Below, piece by piece: positions 44,760 to 53,044 of a stretch of 64,000 bases of DNA (within the stretch, counting starts at the first letter, position 1; each line of letters opens with the position of its first letter). The notes beneath the pieces are model-generated. The model did not search any database. It saw only the letters and a program-made list of their open reading frames with translations, and was not told where the DNA came from. A program made the translations under genes and the position numbers. This DNA is from an uncultured Roseovarius sp. (GTDB lineage: Bacteria; Pseudomonadota; Alphaproteobacteria; Rhodobacterales; Rhodobacteraceae): the NCBI GenBank assembly GCA_947503145.1, contig CANNCP010000006.1, positions 124,001-188,000 of the forward strand, given 5' to 3'.

Positions 44760-44820
44760 GCTGATGCCTGATCTGTTTGTGGTCGGCACGATATGTGCCA
44801 ACCTGGGATCAGGCATCAGC
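44760..44820. terminator. nested inverted repeat downstream of gcdH
   Basis: GCTGATGCCTGATC (44760-44773) is complementary without mismatch to GATCAGGCATCAGC (44807-44820), enclosing a second small hairpin GGCAC..GTGCC. On the minus strand it is followed within ten bases by GGTTTTTCC, so it can serve as the terminator of the gcdH gene that ends 34 bases before it. The size and nesting exceed an ordinary terminator. The rest of the 281-bp gap from 44573 shows no gene. Confidence 0.65.
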
Positions 44821-44853
44821 GTGTGCTCTGCGTCAAGCGAGCGCCCGATGGGA

Positions 44854-46077
44854 TCAGAAGAACGCCTGCAGACCGGTCTGCGCCCGTCCTAGGATCAGCG
44901 CATGCACGTCATGAGTGCCCTCGTAGGTGTTCACCGTCTCAAGGTTCATCATGTGGCGGATGACCTGGAATTCCTCCGAAATACCATTGCCACCATGCAT
45001 GTCGCGGGCCATGCGCGCGATATCCAGCGCCTTGCCGCAGTTGTTGCGCTTGATCAGACTGATCATCTCGGGTGCGGCATTGGCATCGTCCATCAGCCGC
45101 CCCACCCGCAACGCTGCTTGCAGGCCCAGCGTGATTTCGGTCTGCATGTTGGCCAGCTTCAGCTGGAAAAGCTGCGTTTGCGCCAGCGGCTTGCGGAACT
45201 GCTGACGGTCGAGCCCGTACTGCCGCGCGCCGTGCCAGCAGAATTCAGCGGCACCCATTACGCCCCAGGCGATGCCATAGCGCGCGCGGTTGAGGCAGCC
45301 GAACGGTCCCTTGAGGCCTTCTACATTGGGCAGCAAGGCGTCTTCGCCTACCTCGACCCCCTTCATCACGATTTCGCCGGTGACGGAGGCGCGCAAGGAT
45401 TGCTTGCCGGTGATCGTGGGCGCGCTGAGACCGGTCATGCCCTTGTCCAGAACAAAGCCGCGGATCTTGCCGTCATGGGCGTCGGACTTGGCCCAGATGA
45501 CGAAAACATCTGCGATCGGGCTGTTGGAAATCCACATTTTCGACCCGGTAATCCGATAGCCGCCGTCGATCTTTTCGGCGCGCGTCTTCATCCCGGAAGG
45601 GTCGCTGCCCGCGTCCGGTTCGGTCAGGCCAAAGCAGCCGATCAGCGTACCGGCGGCGAGGCCCGGCAGGTATTTCCGCCGCTGCTCTTCGCTGCCATAG
45701 GCGTAGATCGGGTACATCACCAGACTGGATTGCACGGACATCATCGAGCGGTATCCGCTGTCCACGCGCTCGATCTCGCGCGCGACCAGACCGTAGCCGA
45801 CATAGCCACCGCCCAGCCCACCGTATTCCTCGGGAATGGTAGTGCCCAGCAGGCCCATCTCGCCCATCTCGACAAAAAGCTCGGGTGCGACGGTCTCTTC
45901 GGCATAAGCCCTGATCACGCGCGGCTGGAGTTTTTCCTGCGCAAAGCTGCGCGCGCTTTCGGCAATCATGCGCTCGTCTTCATCGAGCTGGTCATTCAGG
46001 CGGAACGGGTCCTGCCAGTCGAAATTGCCGAGATCGGGGGCGTCTTTGGCTTTGATCCTGGGGGCGTCGAGGCTCAT
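44854..46077 (-). CDS. gcdH: glutaryl-CoA dehydrogenase
   Basis: The 407-residue acyl-CoA dehydrogenase oxidises and decarboxylates glutaryl-CoA to crotonyl-CoA in lysine, tryptophan and glutarate breakdown. Motifs are [52 protein letters not shown], and the catalytic glutamate in [20 protein letters not shown], the segment specific for this enzyme. I use ATG 46077 (MSLDAPRI); the ORF track adds 11 residues that fall in a palindromic repeat area. A LysR-type gene is divergent from it. Confidence 0.92.
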   Translation of the reverse strand: MSLDAPRIKAKDAPDLGNFDWQDPFRLNDQLDEDERMIAESARSFAQEKLQPRVIRAYAEETVAPELFVEMGEMGLLGTTIPEEYGGLGGGYVGYGLVAREIERVDSGYRSMMSVQSSLVMYPIYAYGSEEQRRKYLPGLAAGTLIGCFGLTEPDAGSDPSGMKTRAEKIDGGYRITGSKMWISNSPIADVFVIWAKSDAHDGKIRGFVLDKGMTGLSAPTITGKQSLRASVTGEIVMKGVEVGEDALLPNVEGLKGPFGCLNRARYGIAWGVMGAAEFCWHGARQYGLDRQQFRKPLAQTQLFQLKLANMQTEITLGLQAALRVGRLMDDANAAPEMISLIKRNNCGKALDIARMARDMHGGNGISEEFQVIRHMMNLETVNTYEGTHDVHALILGRAQTGLQAFF

Positions 46078-46122
46078 GTCGGGTCCTTTCATGCGTTTAG
46101 CGCAAGACAAGTCACTTTAAGA

Positions 46123-46232
46123 CGCTTCGCTTTGTTTGCGGAATCAGAAGCAAGGCAAAACGCAGTATGACCTGTCAATGTAGCGGGTGTTTCGCATTCA
46201 ATTCGTGAATTAGGTTGAACGCGAAACGCTTT
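46123..46232. repeat. palindromic repeats between gcdH and its divergent regulator (copies F2 and F)
   Basis: Two module-2-like inverted repeats lie in the shared promoter region: CGCTTCGC..AAAACG (46123-46162, imperfect) and GTGTTTCGCATTCAA..TTGAACGCGAAACGC (46188-46230), followed by TTTAGG. They occupy most of the space from which both genes must be transcribed. Confidence 0.6.
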
Positions 46233-46306
46233 AGGTTGCCCTATACCGCGCGCACAGGCAAAAGAATAGCGAGGTTTTGGCAAGCTTACATGAGGAAACC
46301 GCATAG

Positions 46307-47215
46307 ATGCCCCTGCCCCGCCGCTATCTGCCTTCCATCGCCAGCCTGCGCGCCATCGAGGCGCTCGACCGGTTGGGCAGCGCCACTGCAACGGCCGAGG
46401 CGCTGGCGCTGAGCCAGAGCGCGGTCAGCCGACAGTTGCAGACACTGGAGGAACAGCTGGGCGTGTCGCTGATCAGGCGCGAGGGGCGCAGCATGTCCCT
46501 GACGCCCCACGGTGCGGACTATGCCGCCGAAATCCGCAGCGCGCTTGGACAGATCGCGCAGGCCTCGATGAAGGCGGCGCTGAACCCGGCCGGCGGCAGC
46601 CTCAGTCTGGCGATCCTGCCCACCTTCGGGATGCGCTGGCTGGTGCCCCGTCTGCCGGACTTCGCACGTTTGCATCCCGAGGTGACGATTAACCTGTCAA
46701 CGCGGTTCAAGGCGTTCAATTTCGCTGCCGAAGGCTTTGACGCGGCGATCCATTTCGGGCAGCACGACTGGCCGGGAACGGGCGCGATCCAGTTGCACCC
46801 CGAGGCGGTCATCGCGGTCTGCGCGCCCGAGGTGATTGCCGGACATGTGCCGGGTGCCGCACGGGATCTGCTGACGCTACCGCTCTTGCATATCGAGACC
46901 CGGCCCGAAGCCTGGCCGGCCTGGTTCGCGGCGCATGGCGTCGCGGCAGAGCGGGTAGCGGGTACAGTGCATGACCAGTTTTCGACCATCATCCAGGCGG
47001 CGCTGCACGGACTTGGCGTGGCGCTCCTGCCCGACTATCTGGCAGAGCAGGATCTGGCAACCGGACGCCTGGTGGCGGCCTGGGGCGGCGTCACGGCATC
47101 GCCGGGGGCCTATTGGCTGGTGTGGCCAGAGACAAAGGCGAAGCATGCGGCATTGGTCAAGTTTCGCGATTGGATCGCGGGCCAGGTTGGCGAAGAGGAC
47201 CTGCTGCCACGTTAG
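46307..47215 (+). CDS. LysR family transcriptional regulator (GcvA-like)
   Basis: The 302-residue regulator has an N-terminal winged HTH (PSIASLRAIEALDRLGSATATAEALALSQSAVSRQLQTLEEQLG) and a C-terminal LysR effector-binding domain that starts LSLAILPTFGMRWLVPRLPDF. This opening and the GcvA-type IRREGRSMSLTPHG link resemble glycine-cleavage or aromatic-type LysR regulators. It is divergent from gcdH and most simply regulates it. It begins at ATG 46307 after a GAGGAAACC stretch. Confidence 0.88.
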   Translation: MPLPRRYLPSIASLRAIEALDRLGSATATAEALALSQSAVSRQLQTLEEQLGVSLIRREGRSMSLTPHGADYAAEIRSALGQIAQASMKAALNPAGGSLSLAILPTFGMRWLVPRLPDFARLHPEVTINLSTRFKAFNFAAEGFDAAIHFGQHDWPGTGAIQLHPEAVIAVCAPEVIAGHVPGAARDLLTLPLLHIETRPEAWPAWFAAHGVAAERVAGTVHDQFSTIIQAALHGLGVALLPDYLAEQDLATGRLVAAWGGVTASPGAYWLVWPETKAKHAALVKFRDWIAGQVGEEDLLPR

Positions 47216-47261
47216 AGCGTTTTGTAATGGCCCTGACCAACGGTCTGCCGCAAAATGCTCT
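47214..47261. repeat. palindromic repeat, copy G (divergent)
   Basis: AGAGCGTTTTG and CAAAATGCTCT are complementary with one mismatch, 26 bases apart. The element begins on the stop codon of the LysR gene and ends on the stop codon of the carbonic-anhydrase gene, so it may serve as a shared transcription stop. Confidence 0.5.
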
Positions 47262-47805
47262 AGCCGCGCAGAGGCACAGCGAGCGGAATCAGACCGGCGC
47301 GGAACCGGCGCATGTTTTCCTGATAATGCAGCGCGCTTGCCTTCAGTCCGGCAATCGCCTTGTCATCCAGTTGGCGCACTACCTTGCCCGGACTGCCCAT
47401 CACCAGGCTGCCGTCCGGGATAACCTTGCCTTCGGTGATCAGGGCCCCTGCCCCGATCAGGCAGTTGTCACCGATCGTGGCACCGTTCAGCACCGTGGCC
47501 CCCATCCCGATCAGGGAATTGGTGCCGATGGTGCAGCCATGCAGCATTGCCTTGTGCCCGATGGTGCAGCCCGCGCCGATGGTCAGCGGATAGCCCATGT
47601 CGGTGTGCATCACGGTGTTTTCCTGCACATTGCTGCCCGCTCCGATGATGATCGGTTCGTTATCGCCGCGCAGCGTCGCGCCGAACCAGACCGATGTCCC
47701 GCTCTCCAGCAGGACCTGTCCGATCAGGTTGGCATCGGGCGCCACCCAGTAGTCGCCGTCTTCGGGGGTTTGGGGTTCAAATCCGTCCAGAGCATACAGG
47801 GTCAT
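47260..47805 (-). CDS. gamma-class carbonic anhydrase family protein
   Basis: The 181-residue left-handed beta-helix protein has the hexapeptide-type repeats of the gamma carbonic anhydrase family and its zinc-ligand histidines ([22 protein letters not shown]). [29 protein letters not shown] and [11 protein letters not shown] are diagnostic. Activity may be true CO2 hydration or a related acyl function. Its ATG overlaps the gmk stop by four bases, making it the last gene of the yicC-gmk operon. Confidence 0.88.
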   Translation of the reverse strand: MTLYALDGFEPQTPEDGDYWVAPDANLIGQVLLESGTSVWFGATLRGDNEPIIIGAGSNVQENTVMHTDMGYPLTIGAGCTIGHKAMLHGCTIGTNSLIGMGATVLNGATIGDNCLIGAGALITEGKVIPDGSLVMGSPGKVVRQLDDKAIAGLKASALHYQENMRRFRAGLIPLAVPLRG

Positions 47806-48443
47806 TTGCGGTCCTCGAATTCTCGTTGCAGGTTGCGCACATGGTGCGTCAGGCCGGGCTGCTGAATACGGCGCAGGCGCGCGGCAGAGATGATCTGTTT
47901 CAGCTGTACGGCAGCGGCGTCCAGATCGTCATTGACCAGCACATAATCATATTCGGCCCAGTGGCTGATCTCATCCCAGCTTTTCTGCATGCGCTTGGCG
48001 ATCACCTCGGCGCTGTCCTGGCCGCGTGCTTCCAGTCTGCGGTGCAGTTCGGTGATCGAAGGCGGCAGGATGAAGATCGACAGCGTGTGCTTGCCCAGGT
48101 CAGAGTTCTGGATCTGCTGCGCGCCCTGCCAGTCGATGTCAAAGAGCACGTCACGCCCGGCCTCGATCGCCGCCGCAACCGGGGCCTTGGGCGAGCCGTA
48201 GAAATTGCCGAACACATGCGCGTGTTCCAGCATCTCACCATGCGTCACGTCGTGCCGGAACGCCTCTTCGCTGCGAAAATGGTAATGTTGCCCATCCACC
48301 TCGCCCTCGCGCGGCGCGCGGGTGGTGGCAGAGACCGAAAAGCTGAGGCTCGTGTCCCATTCCAGCAATCGCCGTGACAGAGTGGACTTTCCCGCGCCCG
48401 AAGGCGATGAAAGGATGATCAGAAGGCCGCGCCGCTGGGTCAT
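47802..48443 (-). CDS. gmk: guanylate kinase
   Basis: The 213-residue enzyme phosphorylates GMP to GDP. The P-loop is [16 protein letters not shown]; the GMP-binding region is [22 protein letters not shown] and the further motif is [16 protein letters not shown]. It lies 9 bases after yicC and overlaps the carbonic-anhydrase gene. The yicC-gmk order is widespread in bacteria. Confidence 0.95.
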   Translation of the reverse strand: MTQRRGLLIILSSPSGAGKSTLSRRLLEWDTSLSFSVSATTRAPREGEVDGQHYHFRSEEAFRHDVTHGEMLEHAHVFGNFYGSPKAPVAAAIEAGRDVLFDIDWQGAQQIQNSDLGKHTLSIFILPPSITELHRRLEARGQDSAEVIAKRMQKSWDEISHWAEYDYVLVNDDLDAAAVQLKQIISAARLRRIQQPGLTHHVRNLQREFEDRK

Positions 48444-48452
48444 GTCTCGTCT

Positions 48453-49343
48453 TTACTCCACATTCTGCACCTGTTCGCGCATCTGGTCGATCAGCGCCTT
48501 GAGCGCAAGGCCGATGGTGGTCAGCCCACCTGATTGTGCCTTGGAGCATAGCGTGTTGGCCTCGCGGTTGAATTCCTGCATCAGGAAATCCAGCTTGCGC
48601 CCTACGGCACCGTCCTGCGTCAGCAGATCGCGCGCGGCGGTCACATGGGTGCGCAGGCGGTCGATCTCTTCGGTCACGTCCGACTTGACCGCGATCAGCG
48701 CCAGTTCCTGCGTCAGCCGCGCCTCATCCACTCCGTCGGCATTGTCCAGCACCCGCGCCAGCGACACGCGCAGGGCAGCAGCCATCTCGTCGCGGCGGGC
48801 TTCGGCGGCCTCGATCGCGGCCTCCGTCAGCTGGGCCACTTCGTCCAGTTGGGCGGTCAGAACGGTGTGCAGTGCCTTACCTTCGGCCGCGCGCATGTTC
48901 TGAAACTCGGCCAGAACACCGTCAAAATCCTCCATCAGCGCCTTGGACAAGGCGGCGGTATCCTGTTCGGCGCTGGTTGTCTCCAGCACGCCGCGCACCG
49001 CCAGCACATCGCCGGGGCGCGCAGGTGCCAGTGACAGGCCCTGCGCCATTGCGCATGCCTCGACCTCGGCCATTGCGGCCAATACATCTTCGAGCTGCGC
49101 TGCATTCACGCGCAGCCGCCCGGTCTGTTCCTCGGCCTGAACCCGCAGCCCGAGCGAGACATTGCCGCGCGCCAGCGCCTTGGTCAGACGGGCGCGCAGC
49201 CCGGCCTCCAGCCCGTCGATCCAGTCAGGCACGCGCAGACGCAGATCCAGCCCCTTGCCATTCACACCGCGCAGCTCCCACGCCCAGCTATAGCCTTCAT
49301 GCGCGCCGCGCGCCGAGGCAAAACCGGTCATTGATATCAGCAA
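48453..49343 (-). CDS. yicC: YicC family endoribonuclease-like protein
   Basis: The 296-residue protein begins LISMTGFASARG, the invariant YicC/YloC start, and carries VNGKGLDLRLRVP and the C-terminal GRKLDFLMQEFNREANTLCSKAQSG block. The family is associated with RNA degradation in E. coli. It is the first gene of the yicC-gmk-gamma-carbonic-anhydrase operon. Its upstream region also holds the divergent PAS gene. Confidence 0.92.
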   Translation of the reverse strand: MLISMTGFASARGAHEGYSWAWELRGVNGKGLDLRLRVPDWIDGLEAGLRARLTKALARGNVSLGLRVQAEEQTGRLRVNAAQLEDVLAAMAEVEACAMAQGLSLAPARPGDVLAVRGVLETTSAEQDTAALSKALMEDFDGVLAEFQNMRAAEGKALHTVLTAQLDEVAQLTEAAIEAAEARRDEMAAALRVSLARVLDNADGVDEARLTQELALIAVKSDVTEEIDRLRTHVTAARDLLTQDGAVGRKLDFLMQEFNREANTLCSKAQSGGLTTIGLALKALIDQMREQVQNVE

Positions 49344-49551
49344 GAGGAACCCTCCCAGGATAGCGAAGTCATGTCGTGCTTTGTTTCCTAAGGGGTTGCC
49401 CGTTCATAGGCAAGCACCCGCCGCACCGGGCCGCGAGTACGGCAGGTTAACCAAATGCATGGAATTTTAGGTAAAATGGTCACATTCTGTGCGATAGTTC
49501 AGGGGTGCTCGGACAGGTTGCCGGGCATTGCTGATTTGTGAGGTGAGTGAG

Positions 49552-50241
49552 ATGCGTGACGAGACCCGGAATGACGGCCCCCACGCGAATAATCTGCGCC
49601 GGGTGGTGGGACGCATGATCGGGCGCGAGGATGCACAGGCGCTGGAGGCGTTTGTCACCTACTGGCAGAGCCGTCGCGTCAATGGCCAGGTGCCGCGTCG
49701 CGCCGATATTGATCCGCGCGGGATCGAGCCGCTCTTGTCCAATGCCTTTATCGTCGATCGGATCGCGCCGGGCCTGGCACGTCTGCGGGTGGCCGGTGTG
49801 CATCTGTCGGATCTGCTGGGAATGGAGGTGCGCGGCATGCCGATCAGCGCCTTTTTCAACCCCGGCCATCGCGATACGTTGGCACAGCATCTGGTTCAGG
49901 TCTTTGACGCACCCGCGATGATGCGCCTGTCGCTCCGCTCGGAGGGAGGATACGGCACAGCCGCGCTTATCGGTACAATGGTGTTGCTGCCGCTTGCCAG
50001 CGACCTCGGCGATATATCGCGCGCCCTGGGTTGCCTGATCACCAACGGCGCGCCCCTGCGTGCGCCACGGCGGTTCGACATCACCCGCAGCCACGTCGCC
50101 CCGATCGACCTGACTGGCCCGGCAGAGATCACGGACACTGCCCATGCCGAAGGCTTTGCAGAGATGGCGGCCCCGTTCGAGCGGCAATCAGAGGCCAAAC
50201 GCCCATATCTGCGTCTGGTGCACTCACGACCGGATGAATGA
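49552..50241 (+). CDS. PAS-domain protein of unknown function
   Basis: The 229-residue soluble protein has a single PAS-type fold of the PAS_5 class: YWQSRRVNGQVPRRADIDPRGIEPLLSNAFIVDRI, then RLRVAGVHLSDLLGMEVRGMPISAFF. Such stand-alone PAS proteins are widespread in alphaproteobacteria, with no output domain; here none is visible either, so it probably acts by protein interaction. The start at 49552 has a GAGGTGAGTGAG stretch upstream. It is monocistronic. Confidence 0.75.
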   Translation: MRDETRNDGPHANNLRRVVGRMIGREDAQALEAFVTYWQSRRVNGQVPRRADIDPRGIEPLLSNAFIVDRIAPGLARLRVAGVHLSDLLGMEVRGMPISAFFNPGHRDTLAQHLVQVFDAPAMMRLSLRSEGGYGTAALIGTMVLLPLASDLGDISRALGCLITNGAPLRAPRRFDITRSHVAPIDLTGPAEITDTAHAEGFAEMAAPFERQSEAKRPYLRLVHSRPDE

Positions 50242-50280
50242 CTGTGGGCAGGTCGGCCCCTGACCGGGCTATGCAGCGCA

Positions 50281-50310
50281 GAAAGGAAAAGGCCGGACTG
50301 CTGTCCGGCC
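50281..50310 (-). terminator. intrinsic terminator of the DAHP synthase gene
   Basis: On the minus strand an 8-bp stem GGCCGGAC/GTCCGGCC with a 4-base loop is followed by TTTTCCTTTC. It lies 12-41 bases after the stop codon of the DAHP synthase gene. Confidence 0.8.
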
Positions 50311-50321
50311 CTCCCGAAAAA

Positions 50322-51689
50322 TCAGATCACTTTGGCAGGCCGCTCGGCGCGCAGGTTCGATAGCTCTTCGGCCACGAGAAACGCCAGTTCCAGCGATTGC
50401 GACGCATTGAGACGCGGATCACATGCGGTGTGATACCGTGCGCTTAGATCCTCGTCGCTGACCGCACGAACGCCGCCGGTGCATTCGGTCACGTCCTGGC
50501 CAGTCATCTCGAAATGCACACCACCGGGGATCGTGCCCTCAGCCTTGTGAACGGCAAAGAATTCACGCACCTCGCGCAATACGGCCTCAAAGGGCCGGGT
50601 TTTGTAACCCGACTCTGACTTGATCGTGTTGCCATGCATCGGATCACAGACCCAGACCACTTTGGCGCCCTCTTCCTTCACCGTGCGGATGAGACGCGGC
50701 AAATGCTCGTTCACGTTACCCGCGCCGAAACGCGCAATCAGCGACAGACGCCCCGCCTCGTTCTCGGGGTTCAGTCGCGCCATCAGCGCCTTGAGGTCCT
50801 CGGGTGTCATCGACGGCCCGCATTTGAGCCCGATCGGGTTCAACACACCGCGTGCGAACTCTACATGCGCGCCGTCCGGCTGCCGGGTCCGGTCGCCGAT
50901 CCAGATCATGTGACCCGAGCCTGCCAGCCAGTTGCCCGACGTGCTGTCGAGCCGGGTCAGCGCCTCTTCATACTCCAGCAGGAGCGACTCGTGGCTGGTG
51001 TAGAAATCCACCGTCTGCAGCGCCTCGGTATTGTCGCTGTCCAGCCCCGCCGCCTTCATGAAATCAAGCGCGTCACTAATCCGATTCGCCATGTCGCGAT
51101 ACCGCTCGGCCTTTTCTCCCTCGGCAAAGCCCAGCGTCCAGCTGTGCACCTTGTGCATGTCGGCATAGCCGCCCTTGGAAAAGGCCCGCAGCAGGTTCAA
51201 CGTGGCTGCCGCCTGCGTGTATGCTTGCAGCATCTTGGACGGGTCAGGCGTACGCGATGCCTGGCTAAAGGCTAGCTCGTTGATGATATCGCCGCGGTAG
51301 CTTGGCAGTTCCACACCATCCACTGTCTCGGTCGGCGCACTGCGCGGCTTGGCGAATTGCCCGGCCATGCGTCCCACCTTGACCACCGGCACCTTGGCCG
51401 CGAAGGTCAGCACCATCGCCATCTGCAACATCACCTTGAACGTGTCGCGGATCGCATCGGCGCTGAACTGGTCAAAGGCTTCGGCGCAATCCCCGCCCTG
51501 TAGCAGGAACGCCTCGCCGCGTGACGCGGCGCCCAGTTCGGCCTTGAGGCGGCGCGCCTCGCCGGCAAAGACCAGCGGGGGAAATTGCGACAGTTTCGCC
51601 TCGATACCGGCCAGTGCGCCGGTGTCGGTATAGTCAGGCATCTGAACCCGCGGCTTGGTGCGCCAGGTGGTTTTTTGCCATTCTGTCAT
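50322..51689 (-). CDS. 3-deoxy-7-phosphoheptulonate synthase, class II
   Basis: The 455-residue enzyme catalyses the first step of the shikimate pathway from phosphoenolpyruvate and erythrose 4-phosphate. It is the plant-type or class II form: [14 protein letters not shown] with the metal-binding cysteine, [43 protein letters not shown] and [19 protein letters not shown] use the second methionine of a paired ATG..ATG at 51689, with GGAG upstream. A GlxA-type regulator is divergent from it. Confidence 0.93.
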   Translation of the reverse strand: MTEWQKTTWRTKPRVQMPDYTDTGALAGIEAKLSQFPPLVFAGEARRLKAELGAASRGEAFLLQGGDCAEAFDQFSADAIRDTFKVMLQMAMVLTFAAKVPVVKVGRMAGQFAKPRSAPTETVDGVELPSYRGDIINELAFSQASRTPDPSKMLQAYTQAAATLNLLRAFSKGGYADMHKVHSWTLGFAEGEKAERYRDMANRISDALDFMKAAGLDSDNTEALQTVDFYTSHESLLLEYEEALTRLDSTSGNWLAGSGHMIWIGDRTRQPDGAHVEFARGVLNPIGLKCGPSMTPEDLKALMARLNPENEAGRLSLIARFGAGNVNEHLPRLIRTVKEEGAKVVWVCDPMHGNTIKSESGYKTRPFEAVLREVREFFAVHKAEGTIPGGVHFEMTGQDVTECTGGVRAVSDEDLSARYHTACDPRLNASQSLELAFLVAEELSNLRAERPAKVI

Positions 51690-51803
51690 GGTCATGATCT
51701 CCGCTGATCGTGTCTCTGCAAATGCTTCTTTAACAAAGCCACCCCTGATAGGCCATAAGGCGATGGTACGATTCAAGTCAATTCAGCAACCGGAGTCTTG
51801 TGT

Positions 51804-51822
51804 TCCACGACATTATCGTGGA
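51804..51822. promoter_or_regulatory. inverted repeat in the leader of the GlxA-type gene
   Basis: TCCACGA, a 5-base spacer CATTA, and TCGTGGA form a perfect 7-bp inverted repeat, 43 bases before the regulator ATG. It may be an operator of this or another regulator, or a 5' leader hairpin. It sits in the shared region with the DAHP synthase gene. Confidence 0.4.
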
Positions 51823-51864
51823 TCACCGATAAGGAGAAACCTCGGGACACAGGAGTGGCATCTG

Positions 51865-52866
51865 ATGCTCGACGAAGTTGTAAAGGAGCAGCCAGGTGCG
51901 CGCGACACACCACGCCGTTTCGTTTTTGTGCTGGTCGACAACTTCACGCTGCTCAGCTTTGCCTCGGCTGTCGAATGCCTGCGCATCGCCAACCGGATGG
52001 CCGAACGCAAGCTCTACTCCTGGATCGTCGCGGGCGATTCCGACGAAACCGTCACCTGTTCGGCCGGCGCACGCTTTCAGATTGACATGAACCTGGACGA
52101 ACTTTTGCGCGACGACACCCTGATTGTCTGCGGCGGAACCGATATCCAGCAGGCGAGCAGCAAACGACTGCTCAACTGGCTGCGGCGCGAGGCGCGGCGC
52201 GGTCTGAAGATCGGCGGCCTGTGCACCGCGTCCTACATCCTGGCCAAGGCCGGATTGCTGGACGGCAAACGCGCAACGATCCATTGGGAAAACCACGATA
52301 GCTTTACCGAGGAATTCGAAGAGGTGGACCTGAGCAAATCCGTCTTTACCGTCGACGGCAACCGGATGACCACGGCGGGCGGGATCTCGTCCATCGACCT
52401 GATGCTGAAACTGATCGCTGATGAGCACGGCGAAAAACTGGCCAGCGCGGTCGCCGATCAACTGATCTACAACTCGATCCGTACCGATCAGGACACCCAG
52501 CGCCTGTCCGTCCCCACGCGCATCGGCGTGCGCCACCCCAAGCTGAGCCAGGTCATCCAGATGATGGAGGCTAACATCGAGGAACCGATCAGCCCGTCGA
52601 TACTGGCCAAGGACGCAGGCATGTCCACGCGACAGCTGGAGCGGCTGTTTCGCCGCTATCTCAGCCGGTCGCCAAAGCGCTATTACATGGAATTGCGCCT
52701 GCAAAAGGCCCGAAACCTGCTGATGCAGACCGACATGACCGTGATCAACGTGGCGCTGGCCTGCGGATTCTCGTCGCCCTCGCATTTCTCGAAATGCTAC
52801 CGCGCGCATTACGACACGACCCCCTACCGCGAACGCGGAGCTCACGCCTCGCGCCTGTCGGTGTAA
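51865..52866 (+). CDS. GlxA family transcriptional regulator (DJ-1/PfpI plus AraC)
   Basis: The 333-residue protein has an N-terminal amidotransferase-like DJ-1/PfpI domain (RRFVFVLVDNFTLLSFASAVECLRIANRM; IGGLCTASYILAKAGLLDGKRATIHWEN) and a C-terminal AraC HTH (ISPSILAKDAGMSTRQLERLFRRYLSRSPKRYYMELRLQKARNLL). The family includes GbdR and CdhR, which control glycine betaine and carnitine catabolism; the inducer here is unknown. I use ATG 51865, after AGGAG; the ORF track adds 70 residues. It is divergent from the DAHP synthase gene. Confidence 0.87.
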   Translation: MLDEVVKEQPGARDTPRRFVFVLVDNFTLLSFASAVECLRIANRMAERKLYSWIVAGDSDETVTCSAGARFQIDMNLDELLRDDTLIVCGGTDIQQASSKRLLNWLRREARRGLKIGGLCTASYILAKAGLLDGKRATIHWENHDSFTEEFEEVDLSKSVFTVDGNRMTTAGGISSIDLMLKLIADEHGEKLASAVADQLIYNSIRTDQDTQRLSVPTRIGVRHPKLSQVIQMMEANIEEPISPSILAKDAGMSTRQLERLFRRYLSRSPKRYYMELRLQKARNLLMQTDMTVINVALACGFSSPSHFSKCYRAHYDTTPYRERGAHASRLSV

Positions 52867-52899
52867 TCCGCGGCGCTGCGATGGGCCTCAGAATTCTCG

Positions 52900-52950
52900 T
52901 TAAAGCGATCCGCGAAAACTTGCCTCACAGCTTTTCGCGGATCGCTTTAA
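52900..52950. repeat. palindromic intergenic repeat (module 1), copy H
   Basis: TTAAAGCGATCCGCGAAAA and its exact complement are separated by 13 bases (CTTGCCTCACAGC), a 19-bp perfect stem. The core CGCGAAAA..TCACAGC..TTTTCGCG is shared with module 1 of copies A and B. It lies between the convergent GlxA-type gene and dxs. A partial second motif (CAAAATGCTTTG) follows. Confidence 0.8.
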
Positions 52951-53044
52951 TACAAAATGCTTTGTGGCGAGAGCCGGTAAAGCGCGCCCTGCCCTTCGGA
53001 CAGTACCCAAATCCTGCCGTCGGGGGCCTCTTGATACGCAACAG

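Noticed and set aside
44902-46170. Plus-strand ORF of 422 codons opposite gcdH
   Set aside because: Shadow frame; gcdH on the minus strand is complete with its catalytic segment.
49455-49480. CtrA site (TTAA-N7-TTAA) upstream of the PAS gene
   Set aside because: Only a half site (TTAACCAAATGCATGG) is present; the second TTAA is missing.
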